A model generated the notes under the pieces. The model did not search any database. It was not told the origin of the DNA and was given only the letters and a program-made list of their open reading frames with translations. Shown piece after piece: positions 37,731 to 47,926 of a stretch of DNA of 64,000 nucleotides. Where the stretch lies: positions 1 to 64,000 of the forward strand of contig JAKSYS010000308.1 of the NCBI GenBank assembly GCA_022925895.1, read 5' to 3'. Made by a program: the position numbers and the translations under genes. The DNA is from Fragilaria crotonensis (lineage: Eukaryota > Bacillariophyta > Fragilariophyceae > Fragilariales > Fragilariaceae). Each line of letters begins with the position of its first letter. The first letter of the stretch is position 1.

Positions 37731-38261
37731 ATGAAAATCTCCTTGACATCCGCAGTTGCCACAGTTCTACTGTTCGCCTTGCCATCATCATCCTTGTCAC
37801 TCAATCGGGAAGGATCCACTCGGCGTGCTTGGTTGGCAGGTGGAGCAACTGCTGTGATTGCCGGTATTGCAGCCTCTGCTCCGGCAGAGGCTGCTCCTCT
37901 TGGTGCGGGCACTCCAGTTGGACGCGAAATCGACACTTTTATCAGTCTTGTGTACAACTTTAAGAATACAGACCTCTCGGGCGGGTTGGATGCTTCGACT
38001 TTGACTGAACCAAGCATCCCATTCACCGAATTTGGCCAAAAAATGAAGGACGGACAGGTCACTTTTGTGGAATTCATGGCGCCAAGTGGAGATGTCGCAT
38101 ACGCTACAATTAAAGGAAGCAAAGGCCCCGTACGTATTGGTCAAGGCTACCCCATCAACAAGCCAGGAAGTTGGAGCAGCCCTGATTACGTGATTCGAGC
38201 GGTCAGCAACTTTAAAGTCCCATACAAATTCACTGTTCCTGGCATGCCCAAGTACAACTAG
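37731..38261 (+). CDS. Thylakoid-lumen protein with FtsH-ectodomain-like fold
   Basis: 176 residues with a multi-part presequence: a signal peptide (MKISLTSAVATVLLFALPSS), a short transit segment, then a twin-arginine lumen-targeting signal (RRAWLAGGATAVIAGIAA) ending at a thylakoid processing-type site (APAEAA). The mature ~115 residues contain PFTEFGQKMKDGQVTFVEF, which matches the start of the FtsH extracellular (FtsH_ext) domain, and end in KFTVPGMPKYN. The AAA ATPase and metalloprotease domains of FtsH are absent, so this is a free-standing lumenal domain, perhaps an adaptor or decoy partner of thylakoid FtsH (inference). The frame is intact and there is no intron. Targeting via the Tat pathway implies a folded cargo. 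Confidence 0.75.
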   Translation: MKISLTSAVATVLLFALPSSSLSLNREGSTRRAWLAGGATAVIAGIAASAPAEAAPLGAGTPVGREIDTFISLVYNFKNTDLSGGLDASTLTEPSIPFTEFGQKMKDGQVTFVEFMAPSGDVAYATIKGSKGPVRIGQGYPINKPGSWSSPDYVIRAVSNFKVPYKFTVPGMPKYN

Positions 38262-39948
38262 TGTGGAAACGTTGACAAAGACACACGTCCCAAATTGCGG
38301 TGTCTGGCGCATGTACGTCGTGCGTTTGCTTCGCTGACAGTGCACGCAAACACCAGTTCTTTGGGTTAAGGTAAGCACGGGCACTTACATGGAAACCAAT
38401 GAACGTAATTATATAAACAATGACACGTGACAGAATTCATCTGCGTGGCATATCGGGACGCTGGACTTACATAAGAGAACTGTAGTACACGACTCTGGTT
38501 GCCTCGGAGGATTTATGCGCGGAACGCCATGTCTGCAACATTTTCATGGGTGTAGGCTACTTAACGATCATCCACTTGTAGATTTGTGAGTTCCTGTTAG
38601 CTTGCTCGTGGAGAAATGAATTGAACAAACGTTTGTACAATGGCATGTCATCTTGCATGTACACTGGTCTCGAACGCACAAATGCCACTCTGACTTCGGC
38701 CAGTTTATAATCATGACTTCACTCTTTCGATTTATGATTAGTGCTTTTCTTGTCCCTGTACTTGTACTGTACCTGTAGTTGGAACTTGGTAATCCGGAGT
38801 ACTGTAGTACAACGTTCTAACAGGTACTGAGCGGTTCTACCGTTCTACGACACCTTACTTCGGCGATGGTACTACTACTCGAGTACCAGTAATGAACGTT
38901 CACCAGACGTACATACATGAGCTCCACAAATACTCAGAGTTCCAAGTATAGTTCCTGGTTCCTGATATCTTGATTCAGAACCATCGGATTTCGGGCAAAC
39001 ACATCAGAGTTCGGAGTATTCCTACATGTGTAATGTGTATAGCAAACATCGCTGGCCTGTATGCATATAAGCATCGCGGTAACACCCACATTATGACCAC
39101 AGGAAAACATCTTAGCGCTTTTCCTGTTACAGGAGGACATCGTAGAAAGTACTGGAGTACATACTGCACCCCGGATTTCCCAGGAAGGTCCGGCCCATGC
39201 ACGTTCCAGCCGTACCGTTAGGGGCAGTTGAGTTTGCGCGTCAGCCTTGCTCCGATTTGCATGATGCGAGAATTTTAGCAATCGTAATGATCCATCCGAG
39301 CCGGCAAGGTTGCTGCATCGTAAGCAAATTTTTCATGACAGTAAGCAAAATCAGTAAGCAAATTATGCCGGTAAGCAAATTTTGTAAGCAAATTTTTTCT
39401 GTAAGCAAATTTGATTTTCGTAAGCAAATTCTTCTTTGCTGTAAGTAAATTTTATTTAGGTGTTTGAAAATTGGTATGTTTTTACGTAGAAAAGACAGTC
39501 CCCGTAAGCAAATTTAATCTCCCAGTAAGCAAATTTTGTAAGCAAATTTCTGCTTACAATAGATTTGCTTATGGTAAGCAAATTCCGTAAGCAATTTCAT
39601 TCCGTAAGCAATTTTTTTTTCGCTGTAAGCAAATTTTCTTACAGACGTCAGCCGTGTCACCACCACGCCGGCACATCCAATTTTGCGCCAGCCAGACATC
39701 GATCGGAACTTGTTTCCCTCCCGGCGGGCGCGCATACTTCCTTTATTCAGGAATTCGCCCGTATTGCCGGACCTTCCAGATGTCCCCCTTTGCATGCCGT
39801 ATGTCGACATCGATCGATTCTACCCTATTATCAGTAAAGCGTGAATGTAAGGACATTCTCGTGTTTTGTCTTCATTTTTATACATGTACGAAAAATGACA
39901 GCAAGACACTCCGTAATGACTCCATTTGATTTCTACCAACGGTAGCAC
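38262..39948. other. Intergenic with a GTAAGCAAA cluster
   Basis: 1.7 kb between the lumen protein and the histidine kinase. 38.7-38.95 kb has TACTGTACTTGTAC-like palindromic words. 39320-39650 holds the GTAAGCAAATTT cluster listed separately. No gene seen. Confidence 0.5.
39320..39650 (+). repeat. Dispersed GTAAGCAAATTT motif cluster
   Basis: About 15 copies of GTAAGCAA(A), most followed by TTT, at irregular spacing of 10-60 nt within 330 nt, nearly all in the same orientation. One or two reversed copies (GCTTAC) lie near 39553. This is not a simple tandem array. It ends about 300 nt before the kinase start codon. Confidence 0.9.
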
Positions 39949-42657
39949 ATGTCGTTGTTGCTAAACACGATCAGTCGATCATTGTCACCTGTCACCACAG
40001 GCGCAAACAACATGATGGAGGTAGAATCAGCCGCAGCGCAAATGGAACGAAGCAGGAAGTTGAATGCACCTGAATCTGCGAGTAATGAAGGCACGGTAGC
40101 CATTGGTGCTGATTGGCAGGCAGATATCGGAGGGCCTTCAAATGAGAATGCCCAACGAAATCGTTTCGATGGGTGGTCGTGGAAAACAAACTTGATGTGT
40201 GCATTGGTTCTGTTAGTGGGTGCTGCTGCATCCGCTGCCTTTATGGCCATCGGCATCGACGGATCCAATCAGATTCAAGATGACCTCTTTGATAGGCACG
40301 CGGCTGAGATCGCTGGTAGCATCGAAACATCCTGGCAATCGTACGAAGTGGCCGGATTATATGTACATGAGGCGGGACGAAGTCGGAATGTTTCACGCAA
40401 GGAGTTTAGAGAGCTATATGAATACTTGATATCCACCGGACTTGTTTTCCAAGTCACCAGTTATAATGCCAATATTACAAACGCCGAAAGACCTGCATTG
40501 GAAGAGGAATCAAGACAATTTTATGGCGCCAATTATCCTGACCTAGTTCCGGACTATCAAGGTATCACTGGTCTTGAGCCCATTGATCCAAGCAACAGCT
40601 CTGCGGGAATGGCAATTGGTCCGAGATCAGTACAGCCTTTTTATTTCCCTGTCCATCTACTAGAACCCATCGAGGGCAACGTTGGTGCGATCGACTTTGA
40701 CCTGTACTCCTCCGCATCCCGACGTGAAACGATACATCTTGCATTGGACACTTGGAAACCAGCTCTAACTCCACGTTTGCGTTTGGTCCAAGAAACCGAC
40801 CCAAACGCCTACTCCGTGATTCTTATGCATCCAGGTGTTCCGCTCTCAACAATACCTAACCTTCGCCCTCGAGACTTCTCTTCCGTGGTCATTCGCATTC
40901 CGGATCTTATTCGTGCCTCGATCAAGGGAGCAACACCGACCATTGTCTACATTTTTGACAGTACCGATGGAACGGCTCCCCCGGTGTTCTTGGGTGGCGC
41001 AACACTCGGGAATGATGGAAATTTGGTCTTCGAAAAGGAAACGACGTTAGAGGAAGTGAGCAAACGTCCAACTGAAGTTCAGGAGATAGATGTGAATATT
41101 GCGTCCTCAAAATGGACAATTGCTATAGTGGCTCGCGAAGGAACCTACGTATCTGACTATACGTTCATTGTTCTGGGCGGTGTCATCATTTTTACAGCAT
41201 GCGTCATTTTGGCAGTGTGGTTGATGACAGCAATGCGGCAACAGAGGGTTCAAGCACGCGCACAACAAAAGGCTGAAGCTGAAAAGGCTGCGCTGATCGT
41301 TGAGGCCGCAAGGAAGGCCGCCCGAAACCAGCGCGAGCTGAACGACTTTATTTCTCACGAGGTTAGGAATCCATTGTCTGCTGCCTTGTCAGCATGCACC
41401 TTCGTGACGACTGCCGTGACCGAAGAGGTGCGACCGTTGATGGACGGCAGCAAATCGAAAAAGAACCTTGAATCTGCGCTCGAAGATTGCAACATCATTT
41501 CTTCGAGCTTGCAATTCATCAATGACTTGCTGAGGAACATGTTGGACATGCAGCGAGCCTCAACCAATCAGCTCACCATCGAAGTGAAATCCACGGATTT
41601 AAGGAACGATGTCATCATGCCTGTAGATGCCATGCTGTATCGACGAGGGAGTTGCGTCGAGGTACAGTCAGAATGTCCGGACAACCTGGTTGTTATGGCG
41701 GATCGATTGCGGCTCAAGCAAGTTGTTCTCAATCTTGCTAGGAATTCCATCAAGTTTGTTGAGGTGGGATACATACGTGTGCGAGCCACTGTTATCGACA
41801 ACAAGGTTCACATCTTCATTGAGGACTCAGGTCCTGGTATCCCGGATGGAAAGCATCAACAGTTGTTTGCCAAGTTTCAAGACAGCTGCGATTCACTCAA
41901 GCAAGGAACTGGTATCGGGTTGTCGTTGTGCCAGCATTTGATTGATCTCATGGGGGCTGACATTTGGTATGATGAATCCTTCCACAGCGGCATCGAAGGG
42001 TGTCCCGGAACAAGATTTGTCATTAATTTGAACATTCCTCCCTTGAAGCTGGACGACGATGATTTTCGTCTAGTGCGTGACAGCCAATTCCCTGGACTCT
42101 CGCGCAACGGTGACTTCGCCAAAATCACTGATACCGTCAGCGTTGTGAAAAATGCGAATGATGTCATCTACGTTCATTCTTCCGCTGTTCCCTCGTCATT
42201 GGAGGTCACTGGCGCTGTTGACGGACTACCGGCCAAACTCACAATTCTTTTTGTTGACGATGATCTAGTATTGCGAAAACTATTTTGCCGCGCCGTTCGA
42301 AGGGTGGCACCTGGGTGGGTCATTCACGAGGCATCCAACGGGGAATCCGCCCTGCGATTATTCGACGATTCTAGTCAAGATATGCAACGTTTCGACATCA
42401 TATTTTTGGACCAATACATGGCCAGTATAGAAAAGCAACTGCTGGGAACAGAAACTGTCATGGCCATAAGAGCAAAGGGAGTCAGGTCAACGATATGTGG
42501 TTTGTCGGCAAATGATAATCGACAGACTTTTCTCAATGCGGGGGCAAATGCTTTCATGATGAAACCATTTCCGTGTGAAAAGGTTGCATTGGCGAACGAG
42601 TTGATGCGTGTAATACGATCGGGCGATACCTTTGCGATCGCTGAAAGCGCTGTATAA
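39949..42657 (+). CDS. CHASE-domain hybrid sensor histidine kinase
   Basis: 902 residues. Cytosolic N-terminus (1-80), membrane segment ~81-103, an extracytoplasmic CHASE-like domain (~115-345), a second membrane segment ~405-427, a coiled-coil, then a HisKA domain with His470 in FISHEVRNPLSAAL. An ATPase domain follows, with N-box NLARNSIKF (~595-603), G1 EDSGPGIPDG (~625) and G2 GTGIGLSLCQH (~653), and finally a receiver (~765-890) with acidic pocket VDDD (769-772), acceptor Asp821 in FLDQYM, GLSAND and Lys872 in MKPF. All catalytic residues are present, so it should pass phosphate from His470 to Asp821. Its ligand is unknown; plant CHASE domains bind cytokinin, but that cannot be assumed here. 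It converges with the SGNH gene with 21 nt between stops. Confidence 0.92.
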   Translation: MSLLLNTISRSLSPVTTGANNMMEVESAAAQMERSRKLNAPESASNEGTVAIGADWQADIGGPSNENAQRNRFDGWSWKTNLMCALVLLVGAAASAAFMAIGIDGSNQIQDDLFDRHAAEIAGSIETSWQSYEVAGLYVHEAGRSRNVSRKEFRELYEYLISTGLVFQVTSYNANITNAERPALEEESRQFYGANYPDLVPDYQGITGLEPIDPSNSSAGMAIGPRSVQPFYFPVHLLEPIEGNVGAIDFDLYSSASRRETIHLALDTWKPALTPRLRLVQETDPNAYSVILMHPGVPLSTIPNLRPRDFSSVVIRIPDLIRASIKGATPTIVYIFDSTDGTAPPVFLGGATLGNDGNLVFEKETTLEEVSKRPTEVQEIDVNIASSKWTIAIVAREGTYVSDYTFIVLGGVIIFTACVILAVWLMTAMRQQRVQARAQQKAEAEKAALIVEAARKAARNQRELNDFISHEVRNPLSAALSACTFVTTAVTEEVRPLMDGSKSKKNLESALEDCNIISSSLQFINDLLRNMLDMQRASTNQLTIEVKSTDLRNDVIMPVDAMLYRRGSCVEVQSECPDNLVVMADRLRLKQVVLNLARNSIKFVEVGYIRVRATVIDNKVHIFIEDSGPGIPDGKHQQLFAKFQDSCDSLKQGTGIGLSLCQHLIDLMGADIWYDESFHSGIEGCPGTRFVINLNIPPLKLDDDDFRLVRDSQFPGLSRNGDFAKITDTVSVVKNANDVIYVHSSAVPSSLEVTGAVDGLPAKLTILFVDDDLVLRKLFCRAVRRVAPGWVIHEASNGESALRLFDDSSQDMQRFDIIFLDQYMASIEKQLLGTETVMAIRAKGVRSTICGLSANDNRQTFLNAGANAFMMKPFPCEKVALANELMRVIRSGDTFAIAESAV

Positions 42658-42678
42658 TACACAAAAATAGGAAGTTGG

Positions 42679-44067
42679 CTATTCTGTATCCTGAATCCCG
42701 TCGACCATCACGGTCGTGTAGGCCACTCCAACTATCCGAAAGTGATTTGACGCGCCAAAGTCCAATGCTCTGACGGTTACATTTCCCCTTGCTGCCGACT
42801 CTAGCAAACCCACTTGCGCGTGTTTCATAACGTGAAGCTCCATTTTACCTTTCAGTCCGGGATCGATCTCCACCGGACTCGATTGTGATACCTGTACTTG
42901 GCTTATTGGGTATTGGCCCTTGGGGCTTCCCGCCATAAAGTCTATCCAGACCGAAACCGGACGGCCCGGAAACGGATTTCGAATCTCCATGTAATGTTCT
43001 GGATTTCGAAACTCGAGCGCATAGTGATTGTTCAGGAATGTCACCATCGGTGCGTCACGTGCCAATGGTACTACTCCAGTTTCATACCAAAGGCTGCACA
43101 CGTCAGTGTCGGTCCAAGTCCCCAATACGTCAGTACGTCCGGCATTGATTTCGTGCAGCACCTTCACCAGCTCTTGCTGAAGAAAACGATGTCCCGCATG
43201 CGAGAAGTGGTTCATATCAGGCGTATAGTATAGTCCGAAGGTTTTCATCGCCTCAATGCCATTCTCCGGCCGAGGCATATGGTAGACGTGCCCACCAACT
43301 TCTCTCGAAATTCTGTCTAGAAGATCCATTTTATCCACAGCTTCATGAAATGCCCAATCCTCCGGCTGTGTCCCTTCGACGAGACTATCCAAGATTTCTT
43401 GTGCCATCATGGTATTGGCTGCCGCTCCGTATCGTTCGCGAATCATTGGTAAGACGCCCTTGTTGGATGGTATGTGACGGTATTGAAACGGGAGCCATAT
43501 TCTCATGAAAATCATTTTTGCTTGTGGAAAGCGAGCCCTCAGCCGTCGAGCCAAAATCAAAATGTAATTGTCGGCCATCAAATTGTACTCGAACAGAATA
43601 ACGTCGTACAGTCCATTTCCGTCGTTGCCATCACCACCACCATCGCCACCATCGCCACTTTCTACCATGGTCTGTGTACACAGCGCACTGTAATGAGGCC
43701 CAGAGGCCTTCATGGCAAGGTTTTTGGAATTGTTTCTGGATAGAAGCGATGGAAATGCCTTGCTCTGATGGTTCACACCAACCCCGTACGTTCTAGATGT
43801 CCCAAAGGCCAAGAATCGCAAGTGTTGAAAGTCATTGTGTTTGTTTGTCAGCAAGACTCGATGAGAATGAGTTGCAACAGTGTCACCATTAACATGAAAG
43901 AAGAAATTGGAAGTAACAATGCTCACTGAGAGGAGGATTGTGGTATAGCAGAAGACAACAATCCTTCTCGAAGACATCTTGCCTTCCAATGTTATTTTTC
44001 CAACAATCAGATCACTTCTTTCAGAGTCATTGTCGCTGTGGCATATTGCTATGCCGTGGTCAGACAT
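42679..44067 (-). CDS. SGNH-hydrolase-like type II membrane protein
   Basis: 462 residues, or 432 if translation starts at the second Met (MSSRRIVVF), which sits right before the single hydrophobic anchor (~residues 36-57). The rest faces the lumen or outside. Block I of SGNH hydrolases appears as FLAFGTSRTYGVG (Ser91, usual GDS changed to GTS), and block V as DMNHFSHAGH (Asp284, His287). ILFEYNLMADN may be block II/III. Enzymes of this fold cleave or transfer acyl groups on sugars or lipids; the substrate is unknown. Between them lies a Gly/Asp linker (SGDGGDGGGDGNDGNG). The C-terminal ~130 residues form a beta-rich domain ending in VMVDGIQDTE. The gene's 5' end (from about 43950) is included in the segmental duplication; the other copy at 47130 holds only the first codons. 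Confidence 0.75.
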   Translation of the reverse strand: MSDHGIAICHSDNDSERSDLIVGKITLEGKMSSRRIVVFCYTTILLSVSIVTSNFFFHVNGDTVATHSHRVLLTNKHNDFQHLRFLAFGTSRTYGVGVNHQSKAFPSLLSRNNSKNLAMKASGPHYSALCTQTMVESGDGGDGGGDGNDGNGLYDVILFEYNLMADNYILILARRLRARFPQAKMIFMRIWLPFQYRHIPSNKGVLPMIRERYGAAANTMMAQEILDSLVEGTQPEDWAFHEAVDKMDLLDRISREVGGHVYHMPRPENGIEAMKTFGLYYTPDMNHFSHAGHRFLQQELVKVLHEINAGRTDVLGTWTDTDVCSLWYETGVVPLARDAPMVTFLNNHYALEFRNPEHYMEIRNPFPGRPVSVWIDFMAGSPKGQYPISQVQVSQSSPVEIDPGLKGKMELHVMKHAQVGLLESAARGNVTVRALDFGASNHFRIVGVAYTTVMVDGIQDTE

Positions 44068-44678
44068 ACTACAGTACTACGGTACATGTACCTTGTATGA
44101 CTCTTCATGTCCGAGGTCCGAGGGGTTTCTTTCGGAAGAAAAAGCATATCAGCATAAATACCACATACCACACGTGAGTCCTCGAGGTAGTCGTACAAGC
44201 ACCGCAACTTGATGGAGTACAAGTACGAGTACCTGTAGAATTCAAGTACTAGTACCAGGTACGTCGAGGTATGATCACTGCGTGGACCTGTTCTTCATGG
44301 TGTCGATTTGCAGTCACATGCACCTGCCCTTTCTGGTCTACTCGGAGTACGTCGTTCGGTGCTGGGGAGAGACCAAAAACACGGATGACATTCAATTGCA
44401 ACGATGTATATCTAGATAGGGTGAATGTTGGTTTAGTTCTCCATAGGTTTACATTTTTTAACAGTTTTCTTTAGTCGACACGTCGACACTCTACACGATG
44501 ACATGCATCACGCGCCACTGCTGTGACGAGAAGTGATGTACGTTAAGTCCTACGGTAGTTCTTCGCGAGACCGGATAAATCATCCGTACAGGAAACAGTG
44601 ATATCGATACGCAGCGCATCGGAACCATCACTCAGACTTCGAGAGTCCTTTCCAGGGTAGGACCGTCTCAGTCTCTTG

Positions 44679-45159
44679 TCAAATTGTCCATTTGGGTTCT
44701 TTTTTTTCTCGCAGAGCTTGACTGGTCTTTCTTTGCGTTTCCGCCTTGGTCATGAATCTCCAGCCGGCCGGACCATCTTTGTTCTTGATTAGAAACCTTC
44801 CACCCTTTGTGTGGACGAATTTCACTATGGCTCTGGAGAGGGCCGTCTTGTCCGTCTTGACACCCGTTTCGCGATACCTCCCTTTCATAACAGCGACAAT
44901 CTTACGAAACCTTTTGTTGCCCTCGTGATTATTAGATCGTCCTCCACGTCCACCCAAAATGTCGTCATCGCGAATGTCCTTTTCCCGAACGTAGCAATCG
45001 TTCACAGCTCGCTTCCTGCGCTTCACCGGTTTCTTCGAGGTGACTTTGCGTTTCCGCGACGCCTGCGACTTGTCGGCAGTAGCAGTAGCAGTAGCAGTAG
45101 CAGTAGCAGTAGCAGTAGCAGTAGCCGTAGCCGTAGCCGTAGCCGTAGCCGTAGCCGTA

Positions 45160-45212
<53 letters not shown>

Positions 45213-46085
45213 AGTTGTAGCTGTAGCTGTAGCTGGCGTAGCTGCAGATGCAGCAGCCGCTGCTGCAGATTCGGATGCACCAACTTGGGCAACCGAATAC
45301 TTGCGAGATTCGTCTGCCGAAGACTGACGAGCATGACCTTCCCCGTCGTAGTCGTCGAAGTAGTCAAAAACAGATGGATGAGGCTGATCAGGTATGTCAA
45401 TCTCTTCCTTGAGTTCCACTAGCCATGGGCCGCTGGAAAAGCCTTGTATTTCATCCCGATAGCTACGAATCAAAAGAACATCCATCAGGGATGGCCGGGA
45501 CAATGATGAAGGGATCATGGATTCGTCAATTGCAGCAGTAGGGGGCTTTGATTCTTCCTTTGGATACATGGTGTAAGATAAGGTTGTATGGTTCTTGCAA
45601 GTGTCGGTGATCAAAGCGTCTTGGGGTGGGCGACTTGCTGCCGAAGGACGTGCAGCAAAGAGCGACAATTCCCGGCATGCGAATTCCCAAGATTGCTCTC
45701 GATCAATGTCCACAAGTGGAAATTGTTCCGCGACGCTTTTAGCTGGTGCCATCGATGCGAGTCGAGACAGTTCCGTGTCACCATCCCCAGCTGCAGATGC
45801 TGACGCGGCCACTTGGACCGAGGCCGAAATGCGAGATTCGTCTGAAGACTGACGATCCACATATTCCCTGTCGTACTTGTCAAAGAAAGATGGATGAGGC
45901 TGATCAGGTACGCCAATCTCCTTTTTGAGCGGCAATAACCAGGCGCCGCTGGAAAAGCCTTTTATTTCATCCCGATAGCTCCGCATCAAAAGAACATCCA
46001 TCAGGGATGGCCGGGACAATGATGAAGGGATCATGGATTCGTCAATTGCAGCAGTTGGGGGCTTTGATTCTTCCTTTGGATACAT
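44679..46085 (-). CDS. DUF6824-type domain protein, copy 3 (chimeric, duplicated N-terminus)
   Basis: 468 residues from MYPKEESKPP. Residues ~1-157 repeat the N-terminal half of copy 1 (FFDKYDREYVDRQSSDESR, PLVDIDREQSWEFAC, RPSAASRPPQDA). Then comes LITDTCKNHTTLSYT, which equals the 5'-UTR sequence just upstream of the start codons of copies 3 and 4. A second MYPKEESKPP... N-terminus follows, of the copy 4 type (VFDYFDDYDGEG). Next are an Ala-Thr tract of ~25 dipeptides, a basic cluster (RKRKVTSKKPVKRRKR) and the C-terminal domain DDDILGGRGGRSNNHEGNKR to GGRFLIKNKDGPAGWRFM. The frame is open throughout, so the fusion may be expressed. It arose by unequal recombination between two units. Confidence 0.8.
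45076..45230 (-). repeat. Multi-hexamer Ala-Thr coding microsatellite
   Basis: On the coding strand, blocks of (GCTACA), (GCAACG), (GCTACG) and (GCTACT) follow each other. All four read as alternating Ala and Thr, so every difference between blocks is synonymous. Confidence 0.9.
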
Positions 46086-46298
46086 GGTGTAAGGTAAGGT
46101 AGTATGGTTCTTGCAAGTGTCGGTGATCAAGGTGTTGTTTATGGTCCATCAGTGAAAGGAACAAACGCCAGAAATCAGGTAAGGGCACTACACCCTCCAC
46201 GTGCCATTCTACATACGTAAAATTCATACCATCCTGCACCTGGGGAAGGTCCTTCCCTGCACCTCTGCTTGGTATTAATTGCATGTAGAAGCTACGAG

Positions 46299-46346
46299 AA
46301 TCGTGTCACTCATGATGCCCGACTGAGATTTTCTCTATGCGAATTC
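46299..46346 (-). promoter_or_regulatory. Conserved upstream block of DUF6824-type gene 3
   Basis: On the minus strand GAATTCG, AATCTCAGTCGGGCATCATG and ACACGATT in the usual order, about 215 nt before the ATG. Confidence 0.5.
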
Positions 46347-46355
46347 ACAGGAAAG

Positions 46356-47129
46356 TGCGGAGGATGGGAGTCGCGAGGTCGCGAGTCGCGACTACGACGT
46401 TGTACGTGGTCAATTGCACCGTCAGTTCAAGGTACACTGTATGGAATTCTCCAATTACGAGGGGGACTTGTGATAGGGTTCGAGTTAACGGAACCTGTCG
46501 ACGCTCATGTCGGCATAAGGTTCGGGTTTAGAACCAGGACGTGACCGTTACGGGGCACGCGCCCAGTAGGTGAGTGTCTAGTACGACACTGACTACTGCT
46601 TAGTGTATCTATGTACGGTACAGCAATACAATGCTGTCTACCGCTACAGATAACGATACGTATACTATCTGTCTGTCTATCGCTACATAAATGTGCGAGG
46701 GACTGACTAGTAAGAATATCGCTTTGGTCATAGTGGGCACTGTCTAATAGTTTATCATTATGTACGGTAACGATAGACTCAGACATGCTCGGACTATGGC
46801 CGGGCAGAGGAAGTGATGTGCAAAAAGTACTGCTGTACTGATTGCCGTGTTGTGTGCTGTCGTTATAGTGAGTACCGTTGTACTGACTACTGATATATGT
46901 ACAGTATGGTGAGGTTGACAATTTGACGACCGGCGGTAAAAATTTGTCATGGTCAGGGGTGTCCTATTTAAGGCGGGCACCTTAATGTTGGGGCCAATCG
47001 CCTTTTTGAAGCCTTGAAACTTGAAATAGCGCCTTAAATAAGGTCCTGTAGATTCTACGCTACAAAGATACCACGTGTAGAATTGTACGTGTAAGTTTGT
47101 ACGGAGCATTCTCGTAGCATAGTACGATA
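46356..47129. other. Spacer between the two duplicated units
   Basis: About 770 nt with GTCGCGAGTCGCGA-type short repeats near 46.37 kb and TACGGTAC words. No gene seen. Confidence 0.45.
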
Positions 47130-47926
47130 GAAGACAACAATCCTTCTCGAAGACATCTTGCCTTTCCAATGTTATTTTTCCAACAATCAGATCAATTCTT
47201 TCAGAGTCATTGTCGCTGTGGCATATTGCTGTTCCTTCTTACGACATAGTAGTACTTGTACTACGGTACAAGTATGACTCATTATGTCCGGTGGGAGTTA
47301 CTTCCGGAAAAAGGGCGTTTCCTCGCCCCCTCCGTTTCACCTGGGTCCTCGAGGCATGCTCAGACGTAAATACATACGGTAGACTGGTACTACGCTGTTT
47401 TCCTCATTTCCTCACCAGGATCTTCGATAGCAACATAACTTTCTTGTGTAGAAAGAAATTACCGGGCGTACAATACAAGTACCACAACTTGATGGAGTAG
47501 CTCACGAGTACAAGTACGTCGACGGATGATCACTACGTGGACCTGTTCTTTATAATGTCGATTTGCAGTCACATGTACCTGCACTTTGTGGCCTACTCGG
47601 AGTACTTCGTTTGGTGCAAGGGAGGAGACCAAAAACACGGATGACATTCAACTGCAGCGATATGTGTCTCGATTTGGTGAGTGTTAGTCTAGTTCTCAAT
47701 AGCTGAATTGTTTTTACAAATGCTCTTCAGTCGACACTCTACACGACGACATGTATCATGCGTCATGCGCCACAGCTTTGACTAGGAGTGATGTACGTTA
47801 AGTCCTATGGTAGTACTTCGCGAGACCGGATAAAGCATACTTACAGGAAACAGTGATATCGATACGCAGCGCGTCGGAACCATCACTCAGACTTCGAGAG
47901 TCCTTTCAAGGTAGGGCTGTCTCTTG

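Larger units (their letters stand above)
43950..46355. repeat. Segmental duplication, unit A
   Basis: Directly repeated at 47130-48950, offset about 3.2 kb. It carries the 5' end of the SGNH gene, a spacer with shared TCATTGTCGCTGTGGCATAT and GAGACCAAAAACACGGATGA words, a DUF6824-type gene and its upstream block. Unit A is ~500 bp longer because of an internal N-terminal duplication in its gene. Confidence 0.85.
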
